From: Erysipelothrix aquatica
GTDB lineage: Bacteria > Bacillota_I > Bacilli_A > Erysipelotrichales > Erysipelotrichaceae
DNA length: 64,000 nucleotides
Reading direction: 5' to 3'
Assembly: GCF_009828775.2 (NCBI RefSeq)
Contig: NZ_WTSY02000006.1
Location: 19,226-83,225 of the forward strand
Shown: in pieces, positions 34,670 to 44,106 of the stretch
Numbering within the stretch: the stretch's first letter is position 1
How the letters are laid out: every line of letters starts with the position of its first letter
Translations under genes and position numbers: made by a program
The notes under the pieces: generated by a model
What the model saw: the letters and a program-made list of their open reading frames with translations, nothing else
The model's database searches: none
What the model was told of the DNA's origin: nothing

Positions 34670-34847
34670 CATCGCTGTTGAGTTTAACTCAATTGATTTT
34701 TAAAAGGATAATAATGCACATCCATCCAAAACAATTCATCAAAAGTGACAAAAAACACACAATACATTATAATAAATGTATCAATACAGAGATGGTGCGT
34801 GCATCATATCTTTAAAATGAATGCACCACTTGTCATAGGAGGGAAAC
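34670..34847 (+). promoter_or_regulatory. Leader with TATAAT and a GTGCAT/ATGCAC hairpin
   Basis: TTGAGT-TTA-ACTCAA (34678-34692) may end the upstream transcript. A TATAAT near 34768 and an imperfect hairpin (GTGCAT with ATGCAC) near 34796-34830 lie before the ribosome site of the small exported protein. No known riboswitch class is recognisable. Confidence 0.35.
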
Positions 34848-35138
34848 ATGACAAAAAATGGGAAATTTGTTTTGAAATCGCTTCTCATGAAGGGATTAGC
34901 GATTGTTAGTGTTATCGGTGTTGGACTTTACACTTCACCCTATAGTGTAGTCTTTGCAGAAACAACAAAGAAGGAAAATAGTGTCTTTGGAATGTCTTCG
35001 GGTCAATTTACGTCAATACTTTTAGTGGTTATTGGTTTTGGTCTCCTCATGTATTTACTTGATCGATCAGCGCGCCGTAATGATGAAATCGATCGCAGTG
35101 AAGAAGAGATTAGCCGCAGCAAACAAGATAAAATGTAA
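34848..35138 (+). CDS. Small exported or membrane protein, hypothetical
   Basis: The 96 residues have a basic N-terminus and hydrophobic segment (about 12-33) ending VVFAETTKK, which looks like a signal peptide with cleavage after VFA, then a second membrane helix (about 51-68) and a charged tail RSARRNDEIDRSEEEISRSKQDKM. With a cleaved signal it would be a type I membrane protein with a cytosolic tail. AGGAGGG lies before the ATG. A -10 TATAAT is about 80 bp upstream and the leader contains a hairpin of GTGCAT and ATGCAC. The function is unknown. Confidence 0.62.
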   Translation: MTKNGKFVLKSLLMKGLAIVSVIGVGLYTSPYSVVFAETTKKENSVFGMSSGQFTSILLVVIGFGLLMYLLDRSARRNDEIDRSEEEISRSKQDKM

Positions 35139-35154
35139 GTTTAAGAAGGATTAA

Positions 35155-35198
35155 AAAGCTCTTTGGCTCTAGAATGATAAAGCGAAGAGTTTTTTATT
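35155..35198 (+). terminator. Terminator after the small exported protein
   Basis: CTCTTTGGCT can pair with AGCGAAGAG (imperfect) and is followed by TTTTTT. Confidence 0.5.
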
Positions 35199-35304
35199 AA
35201 AAGATATTGCGTTAAAAAGCCACTTAAACGGGGTTATTGCTAACTTCATAAAACAGATGTATTCGTAAATAATATTAAAATTTTGTGAATTGTGCAAAGT
35301 TCTT

Positions 35305-35395
35305 TTGCATTATAGCGTAGATAGATTATAATTAGAGTATCCTTAAGTAGGGTACGAGACGCGAACACAACCCCCCCGTGTTCGCGTTTTTGTGT
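35305..35395 (+). ncRNA. Candidate short RNA with C7-loop terminator
   Basis: A good promoter (-35 TTGCAT 35305-35310, 16-bp spacer, -10 TATAAT 35327-35332) has no gene behind it. Transcription from about 35339 would reach a perfect terminator: GCGAACAC (35361-35368) pairs with GTGTTCGC (35378-35385) and T's follow. The loop is AA followed by seven C's. The product would be about 50-55 nt. C-rich single-stranded loops are used by several Firmicutes regulatory RNAs to block ribosome-binding sites. It could instead be a premature terminator of the copper operon, but the copper genes have their own promoter downstream. Confidence 0.6.
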
Positions 35396-35413
35396 GCGTA
35401 TTTTGATTTTGAT

Positions 35414-35481
35414 TACAAATGTAAACTATTTGAAGTCAATCTCTTGCAATTCCCAAAAAACAATGATAGACTACAAATGTA
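35414..35481 (+). promoter_or_regulatory. copZA promoter with two cop boxes
   Basis: TACAAATGTA occurs at 35414-35423 and 35472-35481, both exact matches to the CopY cop box TACAnnTGTA, in the longer common TACAAATGTAAAC. The promoter is -35 TTGCAA (35444-35449), 17-bp spacer, -10 TAGACT (35467-35472). The second box starts at the last base of the -10. Copper-relieved repression by a CopY-type protein is expected; no copY gene is in the window. Confidence 0.85.
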
Positions 35482-35509
35482 AACGATATAAAACCAAGGA
35501 GGATTTACC

Positions 35510-35710
35510 ATGGAAAAAGAATTTAAAGTAACAGGAATGACATGCGGAGGATGTGTCCGACACGTAACACATGCTGTACAAGATATTACGGGAGTTGAAA
35601 CAGTCGATGTCGATCTTGCATCAGGCATTGCGAAAGTTAAAGCCGATGCGTCTGTTACCGATGCACAAATCATTGCAGCTATAAATGAAAGTGGTTATTC
35701 AGCACAATAA
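35510..35710 (+). CDS. copZ: Copper chaperone CopZ
   Basis: This 66-residue HMA-domain protein has the copper motif GMTCGGC (Cys12 and Cys15) and the beta-alpha-beta-beta-alpha-beta pattern of Atx1-like chaperones. It carries Cu(I) in the cytosol to CopA, and in enterococci to CopY. AAGGAGGA precedes the ATG. It is the first gene of the copper operon, 23 bp before copA. Confidence 0.93.
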   Translation: MEKEFKVTGMTCGGCVRHVTHAVQDITGVETVDVDLASGIAKVKADASVTDAQIIAAINESGYSAQ

Positions 35711-35733
35711 TCCACCATCTTGGAGGAAAGACT

Positions 35734-38184
35734 ATGAGTACTAAAACATATGAAATAACAGGGATGACGTGTTCTTCATGCCAGCTACACGTTGAAAAAG
35801 CAATTTCAAAGGTTGCAGGTGTTGAGGCGGTCGATGTAAACCTGGTAACAAATAAAGCATCAGTGACCATGAGTGATGATGTTTTAGAAGCAGCCATTAT
35901 CAAAGCTGTCGAAGACAGTGGCTATGGTGTTGCTGAAGAAGTATTAACGAAAAGTGTAGACCTAAAAATTACAGATATGACATGTTCATCATGTGTTGCG
36001 AACGTTGAAGGTGCACTGAGTGCGGTTCCGGGAATTGAAAAAGCAACCGTGAATCTACTTATGGAACGTGCTCACATTGAATATGATCCCAATCAAGTAA
36101 AGCTTTTCGATATTATTGAAACAATCAAAGGCCAAGGCTATGGTGCGGTTCGCATGGAAGATGTGATTGAAGATGACGACACTCTCATTAAAGCACAACG
36201 TAAAGAACGTCGTGGGGTTATTGTTGGGTTAATATTAGGTGCGATTATGCTCTACATAACAATGGGGCAAATGTTCTCAATAAAATTACCACAGCCTGCA
36301 TTCGTCGATATGATGAAAAATCCATTAAGCTATACCTTATTCCAATGGGCAATCACAATTCCTGTCGTATGGGTTAACCGTGGTTACTTTATTCGTGGAT
36401 TTAAAACATTAATGAAACGTTCTCCAAATATGGATACCTTGGTAGCCATTGGAACAGGGGCAGCCATTGTCTACAGTTTCTATGGAACCGCTCGTATCTT
36501 CATGGGTGATGCAAGTTATGCTCACCATCTATACCTAGAAACAGCCGTTGTTATTTTAGCGCTCATAAGTCTTGGTAAATACTTCGAATCCATGAGTAAA
36601 GCAAAAACTTCATCTGCTATCAAAGCGCTTCTAAATTTGAAACCTGCAACAGCGATTCTCTTGCGAGATGGCGTTGAGGTCGAGATTGATAGTGACGAAA
36701 TTAGTATTGGTGATCACTTAGTCGTGAAACCAGGATCATCGATTCCAATGGATGGAATTGTTGTTGAAGGACACAGTAGTGTCGATGAAGCGATGTTAAC
36801 TGGTGAAAGTATGCCAGTTGATAAAACTGTTGGTGACAATGTTGTAATGGGAACCATGAATATAAATGGACGAATGATCGTTGAAGCAACTGTAAGTAAT
36901 GAAGATACCGCACTTGCGAAAATCGTCAAACTTGTAGAGAATGCTCAAAACGAAAAAGCACCGATATCGAAAATGGTCGATAAGGTGTCTGGTATATTTG
37001 TGCCAATCGTTATTGGAATCGCAATTATTTCTGGAGTGTTTTGGTATTTCTATTCTGGTGATGTTGAATTAAGTATGACTGTATTTGTAACAGTACTAGT
37101 TATCGCATGTCCATGTGCATTAGGATTAGCAACCCCAACCGCAATTATGGTTGGAACGGGTGTTGGTGCACAAAATGGTATCTTCATCAAATCAGCAGAA
37201 TCATTAGAAGAGGCATCTCATATTCATACAGTTGTCTTTGATAAGACAGGAACATTAACATATGGTGAACCAGTGGTGACAGATATCGTGTCTCATGACC
37301 TTGATGATGCAACCTTGATGACCATTGTTGGATCAATCGAACGCATGTCAGAGCATCCTTTAGCACAAGCATTAGTCAAAGGTGCAGAAGACCTCAATGT
37401 TGTCTATGATGATATCGAAGGCTTTGAGGCGTTGGTTGGTCGTGGGGTGCAAGGTTTCTATCAAGGGAAACCACTCTATATTGGAAATGAAAAATTAATG
37501 CGTGAGCAAGCCAATGATATGTCCGCTTATCAAAATGACGTCAATACATTTGCGAAGTCTGGAAAGACAGCCATGATTGTATCGTTAGATCATCGAGTTG
37601 TCGGTGTTGTTGCCGTTGCGGATACGATTAAAGATGAAGCAATTGAAACAGTTGCAGCGTTACAAAAAATGGGACTTGATGTAGTGATGATGACAGGTGA
37701 CCATAAAGATACGGCAAAAGCAATCGCCGATCAAATTGGTATCTCTCATGTTTTAGCGGAAGTTTTACCCGATGAAAAAGCATCCAACATTAAACGCCTT
37801 CAAGAAGGCGGAGAAAAAGTAATGATGGTCGGTGATGGAATCAACGATGCCATTGCACTTGTTCAAAGTGATGTAGGAATTGCTGTTGGAACGGGAACAG
37901 ATGTTGCGATTGAATCTGCTAAAGTTGTTCTGATGCGTGATAACATCAAGGACGTCGCAAATGCGATTGCTTTAAGTAAAGCGACAATGCGCAATATTAA
38001 ACAAAACTTGTTCTGGGCATTTGCTTATAACGTTGTAGGGATTCCATTCGCAATGGGACTCTTCAAACTTCTCTTCAACGGACCGTTATTAGATCCAATG
38101 ATTGCTGGAGCAGCGATGGCATTCTCATCCGTGTCTGTTGTTACAAATGCACTGCGCCTTCGCAAATTCAAAGTGAAGCATTAA
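35734..38184 (+). CDS. copA: Copper-exporting P-type ATPase CopA
   Basis: The 816 residues have two N-terminal HMA domains, each with MTCSSC (near residues 10-15 and 84-89), eight membrane helices, the actuator LTGES, the CPC metal site in IACPCALG (about 457-464), the phosphorylation site DKTGT (Asp503), an N-domain with SEHPLAQAL (the HP motif), and the hinge MVGDGINDA. The protein pumps Cu(I) out of the cell. TTGGAGG lies upstream. It belongs to the P1B-1 type and is the usual size. Copper-regulated expression is shown by the two upstream cop boxes. Confidence 0.97.
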   Translation: MSTKTYEITGMTCSSCQLHVEKAISKVAGVEAVDVNLVTNKASVTMSDDVLEAAIIKAVEDSGYGVAEEVLTKSVDLKITDMTCSSCVANVEGALSAVPGIEKATVNLLMERAHIEYDPNQVKLFDIIETIKGQGYGAVRMEDVIEDDDTLIKAQRKERRGVIVGLILGAIMLYITMGQMFSIKLPQPAFVDMMKNPLSYTLFQWAITIPVVWVNRGYFIRGFKTLMKRSPNMDTLVAIGTGAAIVYSFYGTARIFMGDASYAHHLYLETAVVILALISLGKYFESMSKAKTSSAIKALLNLKPATAILLRDGVEVEIDSDEISIGDHLVVKPGSSIPMDGIVVEGHSSVDEAMLTGESMPVDKTVGDNVVMGTMNINGRMIVEATVSNEDTALAKIVKLVENAQNEKAPISKMVDKVSGIFVPIVIGIAIISGVFWYFYSGDVELSMTVFVTVLVIACPCALGLATPTAIMVGTGVGAQNGIFIKSAESLEEASHIHTVVFDKTGTLTYGEPVVTDIVSHDLDDATLMTIVGSIERMSEHPLAQALVKGAEDLNVVYDDIEGFEALVGRGVQGFYQGKPLYIGNEKLMREQANDMSAYQNDVNTFAKSGKTAMIVSLDHRVVGVVAVADTIKDEAIETVAALQKMGLDVVMMTGDHKDTAKAIADQIGISHVLAEVLPDEKASNIKRLQEGGEKVMMVGDGINDAIALVQSDVGIAVGTGTDVAIESAKVVLMRDNIKDVANAIALSKATMRNIKQNLFWAFAYNVVGIPFAMGLFKLLFNGPLLDPMIAGAAMAFSSVSVVTNALRLRKFKVKH

Positions 38185-38253
38185 GCACATTTCAAAATGC
38201 TTTCATTGAAAATTGTGTCATAAAAACGTACAATGGCACTAAGAGGTGTTTGA

Positions 38254-38445
38254 ATGAAACATATAATTTTTGTAAAAGGATTAACAACTGAAGAAGATCG
38301 TCAGAAAGTACAATACGAACTCGAAAATACACGTATTGAATTCACAATCAGCACAGCGACAAGTAGTGTCACGGTAAGTGGCTCAAACGATGTCATTCAC
38401 AGTGCAAAACAAGCAATAATCCAAGCAGGTTATGTTATACAATAG
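38254..38445 (+). CDS. HMA-like small protein without metal-binding cysteines
   Basis: This 63-residue protein follows the copper operon by 69 bp and has the size and secondary-structure rhythm of CopZ (VKGLTTEEDRQKVQYELE..., ending AIIQAGYVIQ, like the CopZ end [11 protein letters not shown]). It contains no cysteine at all, so it cannot bind Cu(I) by CxxC. AGAGGTG lies upstream. Its stop overlaps the left arm of a terminator. It may be an HMA-derived regulatory or protein-interaction domain; that is inference. Confidence 0.6.
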   Translation: MKHIIFVKGLTTEEDRQKVQYELENTRIEFTISTATSSVTVSGSNDVIHSAKQAIIQAGYVIQ

Positions 38446-38458
38446 CCTGCTTTTTTTC
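38423..38458 (+). terminator. Terminator of the copper gene cluster
   Basis: AGCAGG (38424-38429) pairs with CCTGCT (38446-38451), followed by seven T's; the left arm lies in the coding end of the HMA-like gene. Confidence 0.7.
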
Positions 38459-38488
38459 TGTGATATAATAGATACACGAGGTGATTTC

Positions 38489-38896
38489 ATGGAACCATTT
38501 GATTTGGCTATCATTGATAAAGCTGCAGAACGTCTCTTTGAAATCGAGACGTTACTTCAAAAACCGGCATACCGCTTAAATGCAATTACCTATACGGTTT
38601 CGTCACAGCATGTGAAAGCCAAGAACATTATTAAGATTTTAAAAGTTGAAGTGGAAACATTAATGCCGCTGTTGGAAGCTGTCGAGACAGAATTTGAACG
38701 GTGTCATTATGCGAATGCGCTAACGTATCAATACGATGCAAGCTATCGCATTCTTCAACGGTTTGATGCAACAACAATTAATCATACCAAACGGCAAATT
38801 TATAAAGCAGTTTATGGTATTGAAGCGGTATTTGCCCGTCTCTATCGAATCTTGACAATGATCGAACAAGATATTGTCGTCAATCATACCGCTTAG
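38489..38896 (+). CDS. Hypothetical helical protein
   Basis: I do not recognise this 135-residue protein. It looks all-helical and soluble, with heptad-like segments (LAIIDKAAERLFEIETLL, NIIKILKVEVETLMPLLEAVETEF). ATG 38489 is chosen for GAGGTGAT upstream; the ATG at 38432 is within the previous terminator. Its stop codon lies in the left part of its own terminator loop. No linked gene suggests a role. Confidence 0.6.
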   Translation: MEPFDLAIIDKAAERLFEIETLLQKPAYRLNAITYTVSSQHVKAKNIIKILKVEVETLMPLLEAVETEFERCHYANALTYQYDASYRILQRFDATTINHTKRQIYKAVYGIEAVFARLYRILTMIEQDIVVNHTA

Positions 38897-38909
38897 CGGT
38901 ATTTTTTTG
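38886..38909 (+). terminator. Terminator overlapping the end of the hypothetical gene
   Basis: ATACCGC (38886-38892) pairs with GCGGTAT (38896-38902), then a T tract. Confidence 0.8.
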
Positions 38910-39000
38910 TGATGGAAATGAAACTTTTCGCAATCAATCAAAATATAGGTGACAAATTATAAGACTATTGTGAAAACGAGAACAAGAGATGTTGATATCA

Positions 39001-39029
39001 TTGTTTATCCAGTGTTTATTTGCTATAAT
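39001..39029 (+). promoter_or_regulatory. pgk-tpiA-eno promoter
   Basis: -35 TTGTTT (39001-39006), 17-bp spacer with TTTGC before the -10, and -10 TATAAT (39024-39029), a strong sigma-A-type promoter 26 bp before the pgk ATG. Confidence 0.8.
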
Positions 39030-39054
39030 AGTCAACGTATATAAGGAGGCAATT

Positions 39055-40254
39055 ATGACAAAAAGAACTGTCACAGATTTGGATGTTGCTGGCAAACGTG
39101 TCATTGTACGTGTAGACTTTAACGTTCCGTTAAAAGATGGCGTCATTACAGACGACAACCGTATCAATGGTGCATTACCAACAATCAAATACTTGGTAGA
39201 AAATAACGCAAAAGTTATTCTTATGTCACACTTGGGGAAAGTAAACCATAAGGACGCTGAAAAAACAGAAGCTGACAAAGCTAAAAACAACATGGCTCCA
39301 GTAGCGACACGCTTACAAGAGTTAATGCCTGAAACAAACGTTACTTTTGTTCCTGTAACACGCGGAATCGAATTAGAAGAAGCTGTTGCAGCAATGAACG
39401 ATGGTGACATTGTATTAATGCAAAACACACGCTATGAAGCAGGTGAAAGCAAAAATGATGACAATCTTGCAACGTACTGGGCTGGATTGGGTGATCTCTT
39501 TGTAACAGATGCATTTGGATCTGTACACCGTGCTCACGCATCAACTGTAGGTATTGCAAATCACTTACCTTCAGCACTTGGATTCCTTGTGGAAAAAGAA
39601 GTTAAATTCTTAACAGAAGCAATCTATGCACCAAAACGCCCATTCGTAGCGATTTTAGGTGGAGCTAAAGTTAGCGATAAGATCAATGTTATTGAAAACT
39701 TGCTTGATGTTGCAGATAAAGTTATCGTTGGTGGTGGAATGGCTTATACATTCTACAAAGCAATGGGACGCGAAATCGGAACATCACTTGTTGAAATGGA
39801 TCGTATTGATATTGCGAAAGCAGTTATGGAAAAAGCTGGAGACAAATTGATTCTCCCAGTTGACACAGTCGTTGCCGCTGAATTTGCACCCGATGCAACA
39901 CCAGTTGTTGTATCAGCAGATGCTATTCCAGCAGATATGATGGGGCTCGATATCGGACCGAAATCAATCGAACTATTCAAAAATGAATTACAAGGCGCTA
40001 AAACAGTAGTATGGAATGGACCAATGGGAGTCTTCGAATTCGAAGCATTCGCAAATGGAACATTAGAAGTATGTAAAGCAATTACAGAACTTCCAGAAGT
40101 CTTAAGTGTTATCGGTGGTGGTGATTCAGCTGCCGCAGCTATTCAATTAGGATTTAAAGACCAAATTACTCACATCTCAACAGGTGGTGGTGCAAGCTTG
40201 GAATTTATGGAAGGAAAAGAATTGCCAGGAATTGCTGCAATTCAGGATAAATAA
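39055..40254 (+). CDS. pgk: Phosphoglycerate kinase
   Basis: The 399-residue enzyme transfers phosphate from 1,3-bisphosphoglycerate to ADP in glycolysis. Landmarks are [12 protein letters not shown], the substrate site [29 protein letters not shown], the hinge region [12 protein letters not shown], and [10 protein letters not shown] near the end. ATG 39055 is chosen because AAGGAGGC lies 7 nt upstream and the family starts there; the ATG at 38989 precedes the promoter. It is the first gene of pgk-tpiA-eno. No gap or gpm gene is adjacent. Confidence 0.97.
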   Translation: MTKRTVTDLDVAGKRVIVRVDFNVPLKDGVITDDNRINGALPTIKYLVENNAKVILMSHLGKVNHKDAEKTEADKAKNNMAPVATRLQELMPETNVTFVPVTRGIELEEAVAAMNDGDIVLMQNTRYEAGESKNDDNLATYWAGLGDLFVTDAFGSVHRAHASTVGIANHLPSALGFLVEKEVKFLTEAIYAPKRPFVAILGGAKVSDKINVIENLLDVADKVIVGGGMAYTFYKAMGREIGTSLVEMDRIDIAKAVMEKAGDKLILPVDTVVAAEFAPDATPVVVSADAIPADMMGLDIGPKSIELFKNELQGAKTVVWNGPMGVFEFEAFANGTLEVCKAITELPEVLSVIGGGDSAAAAIQLGFKDQITHISTGGGASLEFMEGKELPGIAAIQDK

Positions 40255-40257
40255 AAA

Positions 40258-41001
40258 ATGAGAAAACCAATTATCTTCGGAAACTGGAAAATGAACAAAA
40301 CAAATGCACAAGCACAATCATTCTTTGATGGTGTTGATGCATTCGCAACAGACAAAGCTGACTTTGGTGTTGCAGTACCTTTCACAGCATTACACACATC
40401 TGTAAATGCTGCGAAAAACATTCACGTTGCTGCTGAAAACGTACACTGGGCACCAAACGGCGCTTACACTGGTGAAGTTTCAGTTGAAATGTTGAAAGAA
40501 ATCGGTGTTAAATGGGTTGTTTTAGGACACTCAGAACGTCGTCAATACTTCAACGAAACAGATGAAGAAGTCAATAAAAAAGCTGCAGTTGTTATTGAAG
40601 CTGGAATGACACCAATCATCTGTGTTGGAGAAACATTGTTCGAATTTGAAGCTGGTAAAACAGAATCAGTAGTTCGTAAACAAGTTGCTGGTACATTAGC
40701 TGGATTAGCTCCAGAAGCTGTATCAAACTTAGTAATCGCTTATGAACCAGTTTGGGCTATTGGTACAGGTAAGAGTGCAACAATTGAAATTGCACAAGAT
40801 ACATGTGCATTAGTTCGTGATGAAGTTCGTAACATCTTCGGTGATGATGTTGCAAGCAAAGTACGTGTACAATACGGTGGATCTGTAAAACCAGATAACA
40901 TTGCAGAATACATGTCACAAGAAGACATTGATGGTGCTTTAATTGGTGGTGCTTCATTAGAAGTTGACTCATTCAAAGCAATCATTGATGCAATTAAGTA
41001 A
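40258..41001 (+). CDS. tpiA: Triosephosphate isomerase
   Basis: The 247-residue TIM-barrel enzyme interconverts dihydroxyacetone phosphate and glyceraldehyde-3-phosphate. The start FGNWKMNKT holds Asn/Lys of the active site, GHSERRQYF the electrophilic His, AYEPVWAIGTGKSA the catalytic Glu and flexible loop, and YGGSVKPDN the phosphate site. It begins three bases after the pgk stop with only the weak GGATAAATAAA upstream, so it is probably translated by coupling. Confidence 0.97.
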   Translation: MRKPIIFGNWKMNKTNAQAQSFFDGVDAFATDKADFGVAVPFTALHTSVNAAKNIHVAAENVHWAPNGAYTGEVSVEMLKEIGVKWVVLGHSERRQYFNETDEEVNKKAAVVIEAGMTPIICVGETLFEFEAGKTESVVRKQVAGTLAGLAPEAVSNLVIAYEPVWAIGTGKSATIEIAQDTCALVRDEVRNIFGDDVASKVRVQYGGSVKPDNIAEYMSQEDIDGALIGGASLEVDSFKAIIDAIK

Positions 41002-42330
<1,329 letters not shown>

Positions 42331-42340
42331 TTGATGTATC

Positions 42341-42371
42341 AAAAGGGCATCCGAAAGGATGTCTTTTTTTT
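42341..42371 (+). terminator. Terminator of pgk-tpiA-eno
   Basis: GGCATCC pairs with GGATGTC (one wobble) around GAAA, followed by eight T's. Confidence 0.85.
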
Positions 42372-42452
42372 GAGTTCAGAAATAAAAATATTGTATTTGA
42401 ATCATTGCTTTGATGTGAGTATAATAACACTAGTAAACAGGGGGAATGGAAT

Positions 42453-42824
42453 ATGAAATTGAAACTCGATAAGAAATATGTTGGTGAACTGCAGGCGACA
42501 TACGGTACACCAGGTGTTAGCTCAAATGTTGTTTATGCAATTCAACAAAAGGCATTTGCGATAACACCATCACCAAAAATTATTCTCTTAGAGCCATCGG
42601 TGGTAATTATTATTAGTTTGAATGCATTTTCACTTAAAGTTGCCAGCGTGGAAACTTATAGACTTGACGGAAATACGACATTAATTGCGAAACGTGGTAT
42701 CTTGTATTATAAGTTGAAAATCAAAGTGAATGGTAAAAAAGTTTTTAAAGCCAATGTGCTTAAAAATGTAATGGGACTTAATGATATTCAAAAACCGGGT
42801 GTTCAAGCACTTCTAAAATACTAA
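42453..42824 (+). CDS. Hypothetical protein
   Basis: I do not recognise this 123-residue protein. It is basic and seems largely beta, with a hydrophobic middle (SPKIILLEPSVVIIISLNAF). There is no signal peptide. AGGGGGAAT precedes the ATG, and it has its own perfect terminator, so it is likely a real monocistronic gene. Confidence 0.58.
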   Translation: MKLKLDKKYVGELQATYGTPGVSSNVVYAIQQKAFAITPSPKIILLEPSVVIIISLNAFSLKVASVETYRLDGNTTLIAKRGILYYKLKIKVNGKKVFKANVLKNVMGLNDIQKPGVQALLKY

Positions 42825-42850
42825 AAACACGTTTATCGTGTTTTTAGTAT
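42821..42850 (+). terminator. Terminator of the hypothetical gene
   Basis: CTAAAAACACG pairs with CGTGTTTTTAG around TTTAT, overlapping the stop codon. Confidence 0.83.
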
Positions 42851-42913
42851 AACAGTAATGTTAGGTGGGAGTTAAAGCAACATGCTATAATTGAAAAAAA
42901 GTTAGGAGCATCG

Positions 42914-44065
42914 ATGAAAAAGAATCTAAGGCGACTTATTATCGCACTAATTATTATAATTTTGATTTTTAGTTTAAATATGATTATGAATAAGAGCATG
43001 AATACCGAGTTTAAGGCATTGAGCAGTACGAATCAGGAACTTATTCAAAACTATTTTAAACTTCAACGTAGCGAGGCCGAAGACCCTATTTGGGATGACT
43101 TTAACCTAACAGAAAAACCAGTTATCTTCGTCGATAAGTCAGCGTGGTTTAACAATGCCTACGGCTTTAACATGAATGATCTCCAAGGACTGAATCAAGT
43201 TGGGACGCAATCAATCACGACTTTAGAGGGAACCCTTCGCCGATTTGCGAGTTTGAATCCGTCAACTTGGTTTCTAAATCTTTCAATCGGAAATTTCCCC
43301 TCTTTTGATACACACCATACGGTAGATCGTTATCGCGATGTCTTCTACATTAAGTATACATCCGGTGATATTGCAATTCAAAACTCAGAACCGAATCGTT
43401 ATCCGACATCATTCTTTATGCATGAATTTACGCATTATACGATTCAACGCAATTGGCCCGATGGATCAAACGGACTTCCTTCATTCGAAGTGCCTCTAAA
43501 TGCGGAGGGTGTTGCACTTGCCTTTTTACAATATCATATCTATGATGCGATGATTACCGCGCTTAATAGAAACCTAGACAAAGCGGTATTAGAACAGTTA
43601 ATTATGGATTGGGCAGTAATTCGAGAAGCAAGAGCTCAAAATAATGCGAATTTTGTAGCGAGTGAGAGTTATAAGTTAACACTTGAAGGCGTTGCAACGT
43701 ATATTGACCGCCACGCCGCGTTGCGAATTGGTCAAAAATATGAATATTTAACGGATGCAGCAGGCAATGAGTCGCATTTTGCAAAAGTAATTGAATTTGT
43801 GGATCAAGGTAAAATGGATCCAAGTTTTATTGCGAATGGTGCAATGTATTATCTTGGTTCAGTTCTTGGTGATGTCTTGGATAAAGTCTATCCAGAATGG
43901 CAACGCGAGTTAAATACTATGACTATCGATAATCCAATAACACTTTATGACCAATTGCACGCTTACGCACAATCGAGTGAAATGAAAGGAAGGTCGCTTT
44001 CAGAGCTAAAGTCCATGTATGATTACGATACGATCCTTGAAATAGCTTACAAGGTAACGCAATAA
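42914..44065 (+). CDS. Membrane-anchored putative zinc metallopeptidase (HEFTH)
   Basis: The 383-residue protein has a basic start and one hydrophobic helix (about 9-27), so it is anchored or exported, with the rest outside. Residues near 175-179 read HEFTH, an HExxH zinc motif, followed about 25 residues later by NAEGVALAF, whose Glu could be the third zinc ligand as in gluzincins. A second such segment, LEGVATYIDRH, lies further on. I cannot name the family. GTTAGGAG lies before the ATG. It is convergent to an Mga-like regulator gene, separated by a bidirectional terminator. Confidence 0.65.
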   Translation: MKKNLRRLIIALIIIILIFSLNMIMNKSMNTEFKALSSTNQELIQNYFKLQRSEAEDPIWDDFNLTEKPVIFVDKSAWFNNAYGFNMNDLQGLNQVGTQSITTLEGTLRRFASLNPSTWFLNLSIGNFPSFDTHHTVDRYRDVFYIKYTSGDIAIQNSEPNRYPTSFFMHEFTHYTIQRNWPDGSNGLPSFEVPLNAEGVALAFLQYHIYDAMITALNRNLDKAVLEQLIMDWAVIREARAQNNANFVASESYKLTLEGVATYIDRHAALRIGQKYEYLTDAAGNESHFAKVIEFVDQGKMDPSFIANGAMYYLGSVLGDVLDKVYPEWQRELNTMTIDNPITLYDQLHAYAQSSEMKGRSLSELKSMYDYDTILEIAYKVTQ

Positions 44066-44076
44066 CTTAAATAGGT

Positions 44077-44104
44077 AAAAAGAACTCGAAAGAGTTCTTT
44101 TTTG
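44077..44104. terminator. Bidirectional terminator
   Basis: AAAAGAACTC pairs with GAGTTCTTTT around GAAA, with A and T runs on the two sides. Confidence 0.88.
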
Positions 44105-44106
44105 TT

